Assembly (NCBI RefSeq): GCF_900240845.1
Contig: NZ_OERU01000002.1
Span: 228,660 to 271,580 of the forward strand
DNA length: 42,921 nucleotides
From: Peptostreptococcus faecalis
GTDB lineage: Bacteria > Bacillota > Clostridia > Peptostreptococcales > Peptostreptococcaceae
Direction: 5' to 3'
Made by a program: the position numbers and the translations under genes. This document shows positions 35,180 to 42,921 of this stretch, piece after piece (positions within the stretch are counted from its first letter, which is position 1; the number at the start of each line of letters is the position of its first letter). The notes below the pieces were generated by a model. It worked only from the letters and a program-made list of their open reading frames with translations, had not been told where the DNA came from and made no database searches.

Positions 35180-36316
35180 TTATTCATCAATAAAATCATA
35201 AAAATCGTCATTTCCCGATTCGATAAAATCAAACAACACATTTTGTTCAAATTCATATACATGTTCTTTTTCAATAAACTTTGGTATAAATGACTGAACA
35301 GTAGATTCTATAAAGTTGCGAGATTCTAAATCATATGTCGCTAAAAACATATTATTTTCATTTACATATATATTAAACATAATGTCATTATTTATAACAT
35401 ATATATCTCTATCTACGTGTGAATTATCAAAGAAATACTGTGTATATAGGTTTCCATTTTCATATTTTACTTTTTGTATCATTGGATAAGTATTAAAGAT
35501 GAGTTTTTCTAAGTCGTCTATTTTTGTTTCACTATTTAATTTATATATATCTAGAACTTCCCTTTTTGAAATTATATCAAATACCTCAAAATCATATATT
35601 GCATTAGTACTTATTATAAATATAGATCTAAGCCTAAAGTCATATGCATCATCATATGCAAGGCCATCATCTTCCAACTCAAACTTTTCTATATTTACTA
35701 CTATTTTACCTTCATAATATCCATCTATATCTTCATAAACACAATTACAAATAAATCTATCTTCACTCTTTTTTTCAATTTCATTATATAGGAGAGCTCC
35801 ATTTATCTTTGTAATATGCTGATTTGCCACTTCTTCGCTTCCAGAAAAATATAGTAATGCTTTTTTATCCCTTGCAATAAATCTCATAACCATATAATTT
35901 ACAAATTCATTTTCTGTGTCAATTTCCTTGCAAAGCTTGTCCATTAAATTATATATACTTATATTTTCATTTTTGTTTTTTTTATAAATTTCTAAGTCTT
36001 CTTCTTTTAAATTTTCTGGAACTGGTTTATTATAATATTCATTTTTCTCTAGGTAACAATTTACCATAAAAATTGCTTCTTCTTCATCTAAAGCAATCTT
36101 ACTTCCACCTAGCCCTCCATATTTTTTTTTATAGAATAATTCCTTTTCTTCCCTCGAAATATTTTCTAAAGGATAGAAATCGGAAATACCAAGACCTTCA
36201 TCATCTAGCATAAACACATGATAAATTTCATCTTCAACATCATTGATCCACTCTATAGCTAACATCATTGTACCCATTAGCCTCGTGTTCGTACAAAAAG
36301 ACTTCTTAAATCTCAT
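35180..36316 (-). CDS. 378-residue acidic protein, unknown
   Basis: A soluble, strongly acidic protein with many Asp, Glu, Tyr and Phe; no signal peptide, no membrane segment. The N-terminus MRFKKSFCTNTRLMGTMMLAIEW and the EEKELFYKKKYGGLGGSKIALDEEEA segment suggest an alpha/beta N-terminal domain; the C-terminal half alternates short strands, ending ESGNDDFYDFIDE. I do not recognise a family. AGGAGG precedes the ATG and a bidirectional terminator follows, so it is monocistronic. Neighbours (iorA promoter side, HAD phosphatase side) give no clear link. Confidence 0.65.
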   Translation of the reverse strand: MRFKKSFCTNTRLMGTMMLAIEWINDVEDEIYHVFMLDDEGLGISDFYPLENISREEKELFYKKKYGGLGGSKIALDEEEAIFMVNCYLEKNEYYNKPVPENLKEEDLEIYKKNKNENISIYNLMDKLCKEIDTENEFVNYMVMRFIARDKKALLYFSGSEEVANQHITKINGALLYNEIEKKSEDRFICNCVYEDIDGYYEGKIVVNIEKFELEDDGLAYDDAYDFRLRSIFIISTNAIYDFEVFDIISKREVLDIYKLNSETKIDDLEKLIFNTYPMIQKVKYENGNLYTQYFFDNSHVDRDIYVINNDIMFNIYVNENNMFLATYDLESRNFIESTVQSFIPKFIEKEHVYEFEQNVLFDFIESGNDDFYDFIDE

Positions 36317-36546
36317 TGTTTTTCCTCCTATAACTTTATATAATTATAATATTATATAATATTTCTATCTATGTAAAGGTTTTCTTTTTGATAATATATA
36401 AATTATACAATAAAAAATTATATTACTTTGATGTTAACTAGAGTTAGCACTCAAGAATTTCCTACTAATTTATTTCTTGTTATACACCTACAGTGCTTTT
36501 ATCTGTGCTGATATGCAATAAAAAAGCTGAATATTTTAAATATATT

Positions 36547-36555
36547 TGATATAAT
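36547..36555 (+). promoter_or_regulatory. Extended -10 promoter of the HAD-IB gene
   Basis: TGATATAAT, TGn-type, 31 bp before the start at 36586; no clear -35 box. Confidence 0.5.
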
Positions 36556-36585
36556 GTTGTTAAGAGTTTTTAAAGGTGGTGAATT

Positions 36586-37323
36586 ATGAGCAAAATAGCA
36601 GCTTTTTTCGATATTGACGGAACTCTATATAGAGATTCTTTGCTAATTGAGCATTTTAGAAAATTAATTAAATATGAAATAATAGACGAAAAAGAGTGGT
36701 CTGATCACTTAAAGGCTACATACATGAACTGGGATAAAAGACAAGGAAACTATGATGACTACTTGTATGAAATTTCTGATCAGTATTTAGAAGCTATTAG
36801 TGGCCTTAGCAAGTCTAATATGGATTTTGTAAGCGACCAAGTAATAAAACTAAAGGCAGACAGAGTATATAAATTCACTAGATCTAGAATTAACTGGCAT
36901 AAGTCCCAAGGACATACTGTAATATTTATATCAGGATCTCCTGATTTTTTGGTTAGTAGAATGGCTAAAAAATATGAGGTCACTGATAATATAGGGAGTT
37001 CATATATTGTAAAAGATGGTTTACTTACTGGAGAGGTCATTCCAATGTGGGATTCTAATAGCAAAGATAAGGCTATTGATTCTTTTGTAGAAAAATATGA
37101 TATAGATATGTTGAAATCTTACGCATATGGAGATACTGCTGGCGATTTAGCAATGTTAAGAAGAGTTGGACATCCAGTAGCAATTAATCCTTCTAGAGAG
37201 TTTCTAAGGCGTATTAAAGAAGATTCTTATCTACGTTCTACAGCTAAGATAATAATTGAAAGAAAAGATGTGATTTATCAGGTTAATCCTGACGTAGAAC
37301 ATATTGAAGCAGGCTGTAAATAA
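36586..37323 (+). CDS. HAD-IB family phosphatase (SerB-like)
   Basis: 245 residues. Motif I AAFFDIDGTLYRDS (Asp9 nucleophile, Asp11), a helical cap (residues ~20-105), motif II FISGSPDFLV, motif III lysine in SNSKDKAIDSF, motif IV YAYGDTAGDLAML. This is the HAD-IB layout shared with phosphoserine phosphatase and with the CicA/NagD-like group of unspecified phosphatases; substrate unknown. AGGTGGTGAATT precedes the ATG. It is 56 bp upstream of the Cys-rich protein gene in the same direction. Confidence 0.88.
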   Translation: MSKIAAFFDIDGTLYRDSLLIEHFRKLIKYEIIDEKEWSDHLKATYMNWDKRQGNYDDYLYEISDQYLEAISGLSKSNMDFVSDQVIKLKADRVYKFTRSRINWHKSQGHTVIFISGSPDFLVSRMAKKYEVTDNIGSSYIVKDGLLTGEVIPMWDSNSKDKAIDSFVEKYDIDMLKSYAYGDTAGDLAMLRRVGHPVAINPSREFLRRIKEDSYLRSTAKIIIERKDVIYQVNPDVEHIEAGCK

Positions 37324-37379
37324 TTATGGTTTAATAAAGATTTTAACAGTATATTAAAATCTTAAAGGGGGGTACAAAT

Positions 37380-37790
37380 ATGTCAACTTATAATGATTAT
37401 ACTTATGCTAGAAATTTACTAAATCAAGGCGATTTTAGAAGATGTTACGATACATTGAATAATTATACGGATAAAGATTCTGAATGGTATTACCTTAGAG
37501 GTGTATCTGCAATGAATTTAGGCTTTTATGAAGAAGGTGAAGACTATATAAAAAGAGCAAAATTTATGGAACCTTCTAATCAAGAGTATCAAAATGCATA
37601 TGATAAATATATAAATTATAGAAATAACTACAATAATAGAGCTCAATATTATAACAACAGAAGAAGCAATGGACTAGATAACCCTGGCTGCTGTTGCTGT
37701 GGAAGTAACTGTTGTGATACTTGTTGTACACTATGGTGCTGTGACTGTCTATGTGAATCAATGGGTGGCGATTTAATCAGCTGTTGTTAA
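37380..37790 (+). CDS. TPR-like protein with Cys-rich C-terminus
   Basis: 136 residues. Residues 5-65 form about one and a half TPR repeats (YARNLLNQGDFRRCYDTL, EWYYLRGVSAMNLGFYEEGEDYIKRA); a linker rich in Asn and Tyr follows (70-102); residues 104-136 hold 14 cysteines in CCCC, CC, CC, CC, CxC and terminal CC clusters, ending SMGGDLISCC. From memory, this C-terminal pattern is the tail of clostridial J-domain (DnaJ-like) proteins, here without any J domain. A metal-binding or redox role is plausible but unproven. AAAGGGGGG precedes the ATG; the next gene starts 15 bp downstream. Confidence 0.75.
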   Translation: MSTYNDYTYARNLLNQGDFRRCYDTLNNYTDKDSEWYYLRGVSAMNLGFYEEGEDYIKRAKFMEPSNQEYQNAYDKYINYRNNYNNRAQYYNNRRSNGLDNPGCCCCGSNCCDTCCTLWCCDCLCESMGGDLISCC

Positions 37791-37805
37791 CAGGAGCTTA
37801 ATATT

Positions 37806-38309
37806 ATGAATAGAAATACAGTTGCAAGAAGAGTTTCTATATCTGGGATGCTTCTTGCGTTAAATACACTTGTTTTTATATTAGTTAATTATATACCTAC
37901 AAATACAATTGCTTTTCTAGCTTTAGCTTCTTTTTTCGCAGCTATTGTGATAATTGAATTTGGATTAAAATACGGATGTATATATACAATTGCTTCTGTT
38001 TTAATGGCGTTACTGATTTTGAGTAATAAACTACACTTTTTGACATATCTGCTAACTTTTGGCACATATGGAGTCGTAAAAGCTATTATTGAAATGAATT
38101 TCAAAAATAGTTTACAACTGTTAGTAAAATTTATATATTCAAGTATAGCGTTTTTTGTGTTATACTATGTTGCGATAATGTTTATAAAAATTGATTTTAA
38201 TATTTTATACATACTAGCATTTGAAGTTGCTTTTTTTGTATATGATTTTGTGTACACTCAATTTATTTATTTTTATAATGATAAATTAAAAAAACGATTT
38301 AAATTATAA
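37806..38309 (+). CDS. 167-residue multi-span membrane protein
   Basis: Five or six membrane segments behind a short basic start (MNRNTVARRVSISGMLLALN), with charged residues at the C-terminus (NDKLKKRFKL). The RRVSISGMLLAL opening resembles ECF-type substrate-binding (S) components and related small clostridial membrane proteins; I cannot name a substrate, and no ECF ATPase gene is nearby. CAGGAG precedes the ATG and it overlaps operon-wise with the Cys-rich gene (15-bp gap), so the two probably act together. A terminator follows. Confidence 0.75.
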   Translation: MNRNTVARRVSISGMLLALNTLVFILVNYIPTNTIAFLALASFFAAIVIIEFGLKYGCIYTIASVLMALLILSNKLHFLTYLLTFGTYGVVKAIIEMNFKNSLQLLVKFIYSSIAFFVLYYVAIMFIKIDFNILYILAFEVAFFVYDFVYTQFIYFYNDKLKKRFKL

Positions 38310-38320
38310 TAATTTAAACA

Positions 38321-38361
38321 AAAAAAACATCTTTATCCTAACTAAATAAAGATGTTTTTTT
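38321..38361. terminator. Bidirectional terminator
   Basis: 16-bp stem (38321-38336 with 38346-38361), core ACATCTTTAT / ATAAAGATGT, with A7 and T7 tracts, between convergent genes. Confidence 0.85.
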
Positions 38362-38362
38362 A

Positions 38363-38968
38363 TTATTTATTTTCTAAGCTATCTGCTATTCGTTCTAATG
38401 CATCTGCTATTCTAGTTAAAGAATCATTTATATTTGAATCATCGTCTTCTTCATCGTAAAATTTAACTTTTAAATCGCTCAATTCATCCATGCCATCATC
38501 AAGAAAATCATCCTCTTTAAAAAGTTTCTTTTTATCTAAAAGTTGATCATTTTCTTCCATATAGCCATCATCTAAATAATCATCACCCAGCGGTATTTCA
38601 CTTTGCTCATAGTCTTCTAGATCATCTAATTCTTTTTCATATTCATTTTCTTCTAAAAAATCTTCCTCAAAAAAATCACTGTCTAAATCATATCCCTTAG
38701 TTTTATTTTCATCTTCAAATTCATTATAAATATCTGTTTCTTCTAAAAAATCTTCTTCTAATAAATTCCTTATACCTTCTTCAGTTTCATCCTTACCAAC
38801 TGCCTTTAATTCTTCAAGCTTTGGAATCATTCCTGAATCATCTAAATCATACCCGAAATCTTCTTCATCTATGTCTTCCTTCATAGCTTTCTTGCCTATG
38901 TCTTTTATAGCCCTAGTCTTTTCTAAATCTTCTTCAAATTCCAATAATTTCTTGTCTTTTTTATACAT
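38363..38968 (-). CDS. 201-residue highly acidic repeat protein
   Basis: About a third or more of the residues are Asp or Glu; no cysteine, and very few small hydrophobic stretches, so it is probably disordered. A short motif recurs: EEDFLEE at 71-77 and again at 101-107, EDDFLDD at 152-158, with related DDYLDDG (129-135) and EEDFGYDLDD (35-44). The last ~20 residues, LTRIADALERIADSLE, are a regular heptad and could form a coiled coil. I do not recognise a family. It is read away from ppx, across a 293-bp gap, and converges on the small membrane-protein gene. AGAGGTG precedes the ATG. Confidence 0.7.
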   Translation of the reverse strand: MYKKDKKLLEFEEDLEKTRAIKDIGKKAMKEDIDEEDFGYDLDDSGMIPKLEELKAVGKDETEEGIRNLLEEDFLEETDIYNEFEDENKTKGYDLDSDFFEEDFLEENEYEKELDDLEDYEQSEIPLGDDYLDDGYMEENDQLLDKKKLFKEDDFLDDGMDELSDLKVKFYDEEDDDSNINDSLTRIADALERIADSLENK

Positions 38969-39014
38969 GAAAACACCTCTTTAATACTAATTTAGAACAG
39001 ATACTCACTACTAT

Positions 39015-39045
39015 ATTATACAACAGTTTTTATTTCTTATCCACA
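39015..39045 (-). promoter_or_regulatory. Promoter of the acidic protein gene, overlapped by a DnaA-box match
   Basis: TATAAT (39015-39020) with TGGATA (39038-39043) 17 bp upstream on the minus strand. The -35 hexamer lies within a perfect TTATCCACA DnaA-box match (39037-39045, plus strand). Confidence 0.5.
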
Positions 39046-39266
39046 GCTTAGATAAATATAATTTTTTTTAATTAAAAAATAATCTCAAAGTACTTCCATT
39101 AAACTTTTGACTATACTATACTCTTTTAAAATATTTTATTGTATAATTTATTATATATACATTTATAGAAGATGAATTGTTATATGATTTTGCCATAAAA
39201 TATATAAGTAAATACTTAAGGTATTATTTAAAATAAACAATTTTATGTATAAATTTAAATATTGAT

Positions 39267-39304
39267 AGGAGGTAAGTGTAGTTTTATTTTTATCGAAATT
39301 ACAC
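39267..39304 (+). promoter_or_regulatory. Hairpin-separated ribosome site of ppx
   Basis: AGGAGGT (39267-39273) is 39 nt from the ATG at 39313. Between them GTGTAGTTT (39276-39284) pairs with AAATTACAC (39296-39304), 9 pairs with one G-U, loop 11. With the hairpin folded, the effective spacing is about 10 nt. Confidence 0.6.
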
Positions 39305-39312
39305 GTGATTTT

Positions 39313-40215
39313 ATGAACTGTGCCGTAATAGATATAGGAGCGAATACAATACGTTTAAGTATTTTTGCCATAGATAAATCTCTTCCAGTTCTGCTTTTTA
39401 ATAAAAAGCAAACTGCTGGTCTAGCAAACTACAATGATGATGGATATTTAAATAAAGCAGGTATCGAAACATTAATATCTGTACTTGAAAAATACAAAAA
39501 TATTTTGTCATATTATCCAGTTGATCAAACTTTTGTTTTTGCAACTGCATCACTTAGAAATGTAATAAACTCTTCTTCAATTATAAAAAAAGTGAAAAAT
39601 GAGTTAAAATTAAAAATAGATTTACTGGATTCTCAAGAAGAAGCAAATCTAGGTTTTTTAGGAATATCTACGTCTTTTCATCACCTTAAAACCGGAATGA
39701 GTGTTGATATTGGTGGTGGTTCTACAGAAATAGTACTTTTTAAAGATAAAGAAATCAGAGTTGTCTTTGGTATTGATGAGGGTTGTCTTTCTCTCCATAA
39801 AAAGTTTTGTAATGGTGTAATACCTGAAAAAGACGAGATCTTGAAAATGACATCTTATATTGAAGATAAAACATGGGGATTTGGAGATAGTACAGGAGAA
39901 ATAGATACCATTTCTGGAATAGGTGGTACTATACGATCCGTTGGAAAAGTACTAAAAGAATTAGATCTAGCTGATAACAAAAGATGCTACGATATTGTAT
40001 CCATGAATAAATTATACCATATGCTTTTAGAAAAAGATTCTGAAGCATATGACGCTTTATTGAAAGTGGTTCCTGATAGATCCCATACATTACTTTGTGG
40101 TCTTGTAATTTTAAAAAGAATTTGTGAATTATTCGATATCAAGCAAGTGAATGCTTCAAGCTACGGATTGAGAGAAGGTTATGTAATAAATCAGTTGAAT
40201 GAATGCGATAAATAA
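39313..40215 (+). CDS. ppx: Exopolyphosphatase (Ppx/GppA family)
   Basis: 300 residues from ATG 39313 (MNCAVIDIGANTIRLSIF). An ASKHA-fold phosphatase that removes terminal phosphate from polyphosphate or pppGpp. Conserved parts: AVIDIGANTIRLSIF, FATASLRNV, LDSQEEANLGFLG, MSVDIGGGSTEIVLF (P-loop-like) and ISGIGGTIRS. This is the short two-domain form without the C-terminal HD region of longer Ppx, as is common in Clostridia. The TTG at 39262, 17 codons earlier, would add a poor N-terminus and overlaps the ribosome site, so it is rejected. ppk follows 44 bp downstream. Confidence 0.92.
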   Translation: MNCAVIDIGANTIRLSIFAIDKSLPVLLFNKKQTAGLANYNDDGYLNKAGIETLISVLEKYKNILSYYPVDQTFVFATASLRNVINSSSIIKKVKNELKLKIDLLDSQEEANLGFLGISTSFHHLKTGMSVDIGGGSTEIVLFKDKEIRVVFGIDEGCLSLHKKFCNGVIPEKDEILKMTSYIEDKTWGFGDSTGEIDTISGIGGTIRSVGKVLKELDLADNKRCYDIVSMNKLYHMLLEKDSEAYDALLKVVPDRSHTLLCGLVILKRICELFDIKQVNASSYGLREGYVINQLNECDK

Positions 40216-40259
40216 ATTTTACAATAAAGTAAATTACTTAAAAATGGAGGTTGTTGAAT

Positions 40260-42389
40260 ATGTCTGAAAAAATAAAACCAGAATATATGCAAAATAGAGA
40301 AGTTTCCTGGCTTCGATTTAATGACAGAGTTCTAGCTGAAGCCGACCAAGAAGATGTTGAAGTGTATGAGCGATACAAATTTGTAAGTATATTTACCAGC
40401 AACCTCGATGAATTCTTTATGATTAGAATTGGTAGTTTGCATGACTTATCACTTTTAAAAAAGCCACATCCTGACTCAAAAACAGGCATGTTGCCACAAG
40501 AACAGATAAACGAAGTTCTAAATATGCTACCAAAAATGTATAGCAGAAAAGATGAGTTATACAAAAAAATCACCAGAGAATTAAGCACATATAATATAAA
40601 TGAATACAATTTTTTACAATTAAACTCAAAACAAAAAAAATACGTACACGACTATTATCTTGAAAATATAAAACCAATTTTGTCTCCTCAAATAATTGAT
40701 AAACAGCATCCATTTCCTTTTCTGGAAAATCTTGCTTTAAAAATTTTTATTGAATTTGAAAGAGAAGAAAAAACATACTTTGGAGTTGTTCCGATTCCAG
40801 ATACTATTAAAAAATTCCTTCTTTTTCCTGGAGAATCGATAGACTTTATACTACCAGAAAAAATAATATATCATTACGTAGATAACTTATTTGAAGGCTA
40901 TAGCGTAAAGTCAAAAGCCATCATTTGTGTTACAAGAAATTTTGATTTAGATGCAGATGCAGAATTTGAAGATGAGCTTGAAGATTATAAAGATAAGATG
41001 AAGATGGTTTTAAAGAAAAGAAAAAGACAGGCTGCTGTAAGACTTGAGTCAAATCAAAAGCTTACAAAAAATATGAAAAATTTCTTACTTGAAAACTTAG
41101 AATTAAGTAATGAATCTTACTTTTTTGTAGACTCACCTTTAAAGATGAAGTATGTACATGAACTATTAGATATAATTCCTTCTGCTAAAAAAGAAAAAAT
41201 ATTGTATCCTAAGTTCTACCCTTACTACCTCAACTTTCCAAAGAGCAATAGCCTTATAGATAAATTTGAAAAAAAAGATCTTCTGTTGTCATATCCATAT
41301 GATGATATGCAAACTTTTATAGATTTATTAAAAGAAGCTGCTTATGACAGCAGAGTTTTATCAATAAAAATAACAATTTACAGGCTTGCAAAAAACTCGC
41401 AGATAGCAAAATATCTTAGTAGAGCTGCCGAAAATGGAAAAGATGTAACTGTCTTTATGGAGCTAAAAGCTAGATTTGATGAAGAGAATAATATCAACTA
41501 TGCTAATATTTTATACCAAGCTGGATGTAAGATAATATACGGATTTGAACGCTTTAAAGTTCACTCAAAAGTTCTGCAAATTACATATAAAAACAAGCGA
41601 GATGAATATATGTACATAACTCAAATTGGTACAGGTAATTACAATGAATCTACTTCAGAAATATATGCTGATTTTTCACTAATTACCGGAAATAGGGAAA
41701 TCGGACTAGATACTCTAGACTTTTTTAATCATATGTCTGTAGGCAACCTAAATGGAAAATACGAACATCTTGTTCAATCTCCATCTTCTTTAAAAGACAA
41801 ATTTTTAAAATTGATTGATGAAGAGATAAAAAAAGGAGATGATGGATTCTTATTTTTCAAAATGAATTCTTTTACAGATAAAGACTTTATACAAAAAATA
41901 TCTGAGGCCTCTCAAAATGGTGTTAAAGTATATTTAATAATACGTGGAATTTGTTGTATTTTGCCTAATGTTAAAGGATATACTGATAATGTAGAGGTTC
42001 GATCTATTGTAGGAAGATTTCTTGAACATGCAAGAGTATTCCAGTTTGGAAAAGGAAATGATGCTAAACTATATATTGGATCAGCAGATTTAATGACAAG
42101 AAACACTGAACAAAGGGTTGAAATAGCCTGTCCAGTACTGGATGAAGATATACAAAAAGTAATACAAAATTATATTTCAAAACAATTACATGATAACGTA
42201 AAAGGTAGAATAATGAATTCTAATGGTGAGTTCGAATTTGTCGTAGATAATAATGATAAGTTTTCTTCACAAGATTATTTCATACAACAAGCTGTTGAAA
42301 AAAGAAATATCCAACTTGACAAGAGCAATTTAAATGAAAATAAAAAAATATTTTCTATGGATAAACTAAGAAGTTTTTTCAAAAAATAA
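40260..42389 (+). CDS. ppk1: Polyphosphate kinase 1
   Basis: 709 residues. Reversible synthesis of polyphosphate from ATP at the membrane. Order: N-terminal domain (NREVSWLRFNDRVLAEA, then TSNLDEFFMIRIG), head domain, and two phospholipase-D-like C-terminal domains. The phospho-accepting histidine is in KVHSKVLQI; the following IGTGNYNESTSEIYADFSL and the second-domain HARVFQFGKGNDAKLYIGSADLMTRNTEQRVE are typical. ATG 40260 is chosen because GGAGG is 9 nt upstream. The ppx-ppk pair gives a make-and-break cycle for polyphosphate. Confidence 0.97.
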   Translation: MSEKIKPEYMQNREVSWLRFNDRVLAEADQEDVEVYERYKFVSIFTSNLDEFFMIRIGSLHDLSLLKKPHPDSKTGMLPQEQINEVLNMLPKMYSRKDELYKKITRELSTYNINEYNFLQLNSKQKKYVHDYYLENIKPILSPQIIDKQHPFPFLENLALKIFIEFEREEKTYFGVVPIPDTIKKFLLFPGESIDFILPEKIIYHYVDNLFEGYSVKSKAIICVTRNFDLDADAEFEDELEDYKDKMKMVLKKRKRQAAVRLESNQKLTKNMKNFLLENLELSNESYFFVDSPLKMKYVHELLDIIPSAKKEKILYPKFYPYYLNFPKSNSLIDKFEKKDLLLSYPYDDMQTFIDLLKEAAYDSRVLSIKITIYRLAKNSQIAKYLSRAAENGKDVTVFMELKARFDEENNINYANILYQAGCKIIYGFERFKVHSKVLQITYKNKRDEYMYITQIGTGNYNESTSEIYADFSLITGNREIGLDTLDFFNHMSVGNLNGKYEHLVQSPSSLKDKFLKLIDEEIKKGDDGFLFFKMNSFTDKDFIQKISEASQNGVKVYLIIRGICCILPNVKGYTDNVEVRSIVGRFLEHARVFQFGKGNDAKLYIGSADLMTRNTEQRVEIACPVLDEDIQKVIQNYISKQLHDNVKGRIMNSNGEFEFVVDNNDKFSSQDYFIQQAVEKRNIQLDKSNLNENKKIFSMDKLRSFFKK

Positions 42390-42437
42390 CTAGTTATAAA
42401 TACTTAATTGAAATTAAATATTTTTTATTAATCAGTA

Positions 42438-42496
42438 AACAAACTATAAAAAACTCCTCTAAACATAATCATTAGAGGAGTTTTTTATAGTTTGTT
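42438..42496. terminator. Bidirectional terminator after ppk
   Basis: 23-bp perfect stem (42438-42460 with 42474-42496), core ACTCCTCT / AGAGGAGT with A6 and T6 tracts, between convergent ppk and the surface-protein gene. Confidence 0.9.
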
Positions 42497-42500
42497 AAAT

Positions 42501-42921
42501 TTATTTTCCTATAGGTGTTGATATTCTATCAAGTCTTTGAGATATCTTCACTGCTGTAGAGTACCTATCAGCTCCTGATATTCTTTCTTTGTTAGTAACT
42601 TTCAGTCCGTCATATATTGATTTAGATACTGAATTTTCTCCTCCACCTACAAGTATACTATCTACCTTCCAGTCAGCTATATCTTTTGCTGTAATGTCAG
42701 TTAGTTTATCTGGTCTTGTTAAGTGAATTGGGCACTTAAACTTAGCTGCTAGTGAGTTGATTGTAATTCCGTCTGGGAAGTCTGTTCCATCTACTAGTAT
42801 CATATCAGTCATATTTCCTGTAAGTGCTCTTACTTCTTTTCCTATTAGTGAAGCTGTTTCATATCTGTCTGCTCCACCTATTCTAGATACAGAGGATATC
42901 TTTAAATCAGCGTTTAACCTA
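42501..42921 (-). CDS. CWB2 surface protein, C-terminal end (N-terminus beyond window)
   Basis: An open frame enters from the window edge and stops at TAA 42501-42503; about 139 residues are visible. They contain the end of one CWB2 repeat and another complete one: SRIGGADRYETASLIGKEV, DMILVDGTDFPDGITINSLAAK, PIHLTRPDKLTDITAKDI, DSILVGGGENSVSKSI, then RISGADRYSTAVKISQRL. The GADRY motif marks CWB2 repeats, so the protein is wall-bound through its C-terminus. Visible ATG codons are internal; the true start lies outside. It is a different gene from the one at 1-1635, which shows the other end of a similar protein. Confidence 0.9.
   Translation of the reverse strand, partial: RLNADLKISSVSRIGGADRYETASLIGKEVRALTGNMTDMILVDGTDFPDGITINSLAAKFKCPIHLTRPDKLTDITAKDIADWKVDSILVGGGENSVSKSIYDGLKVTNKERISGADRYSTAVKISQRLDRISTPIGK

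Noticed and set aside
36444-36452. CIRCE heat-shock operator half-site TTAGCACTC
   Set aside because: No matching GAGTGCTAA follows at the required 9-bp spacing, so it is a chance half-site.
42425-42445. Third copy of the ssrA-end repeat near ppk
   Set aside because: Only a 14-base AT-rich word (TTTGTTTACTGATT) is shared; the tmRNA end and the terminator stem are missing.

Overview
This is low-GC Firmicute DNA, most like an anaerobic Peptostreptococcaceae or other clostridial amino-acid fermenter. The evidence is the AT-rich, AGA/ATA-rich coding, strong AGGAGG ribosome sites, CWB2 cell-wall-binding repeats at both window ends, the cggR-glycolysis and secG-rnr-smpB-ssrA clusters in the usual Firmicute order, butyrate-kinase and indolepyruvate-oxidoreductase genes, and a clostridial-type Cys-rich protein. 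The species assignment is inference.

Layout. 1-1635 is the N-terminal part of a large secreted CWB2 surface protein (minus strand). 1.6-6.9 kb is an accessory stretch: a GNAT acetyltransferase behind a likely leader-peptide attenuator, three paralogous small membrane proteins, a lipoprotein, a CPBP-family membrane protein, and a 67-bp direct copy of the ssrA 3' end plus terminator, which marks a possible insertion or duplication next to ssrA. 6.9-13.1 kb is secG-rnr-(YfhO-family gene)-smpB-ssrA, read right to left. 13.1-20.7 kb is the central glycolytic operon cggR-gapA-pgk-tpiA-gpmI-eno with a CggR-type promoter/operator, an internal terminator after gapA and a possible second promoter before pgk. 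20.8-25.4 kb holds rpoN (sigma-54), a flippase-like membrane protein, a polysaccharide deacetylase and a UgtP/MGDG-synthase-like glycosyltransferase.

25.6-26.6 kb is class II aldolase (fba, plus strand), followed by a nucleotidase-like HAD protein, a metallophosphoesterase, an MBL-fold hydrolase, a small unknown protein and a YheO/HTH_22-type regulator. 30.3-34.9 kb is a keto-acid fermentation block: iorA-iorB (2-keto acid to acyl-CoA with ferredoxin reduction) then ptb-buk (acyl-CoA to acyl-phosphate to acid plus ATP). 35-39 kb has unknown acidic proteins, an HAD-IB phosphatase, a TPR/Cys-rich protein that resembles a clostridial J-protein without its J domain, and a small membrane protein. 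39.3-42.4 kb is ppx-ppk (polyphosphate turnover). The window closes with the C-terminal end of another CWB2 surface protein.

The items most worth a second look are the putative attenuator of the GNAT gene (2671-2864), the ssrA-end duplication around a 2.2-kb cassette with paralogous membrane proteins, two genes whose Shine-Dalgarno sequence is separated from the start by a hairpin (29555 regulator and ppx), a T15 tract abutting the fba promoter, and a folded element in the gapA 3' UTR.
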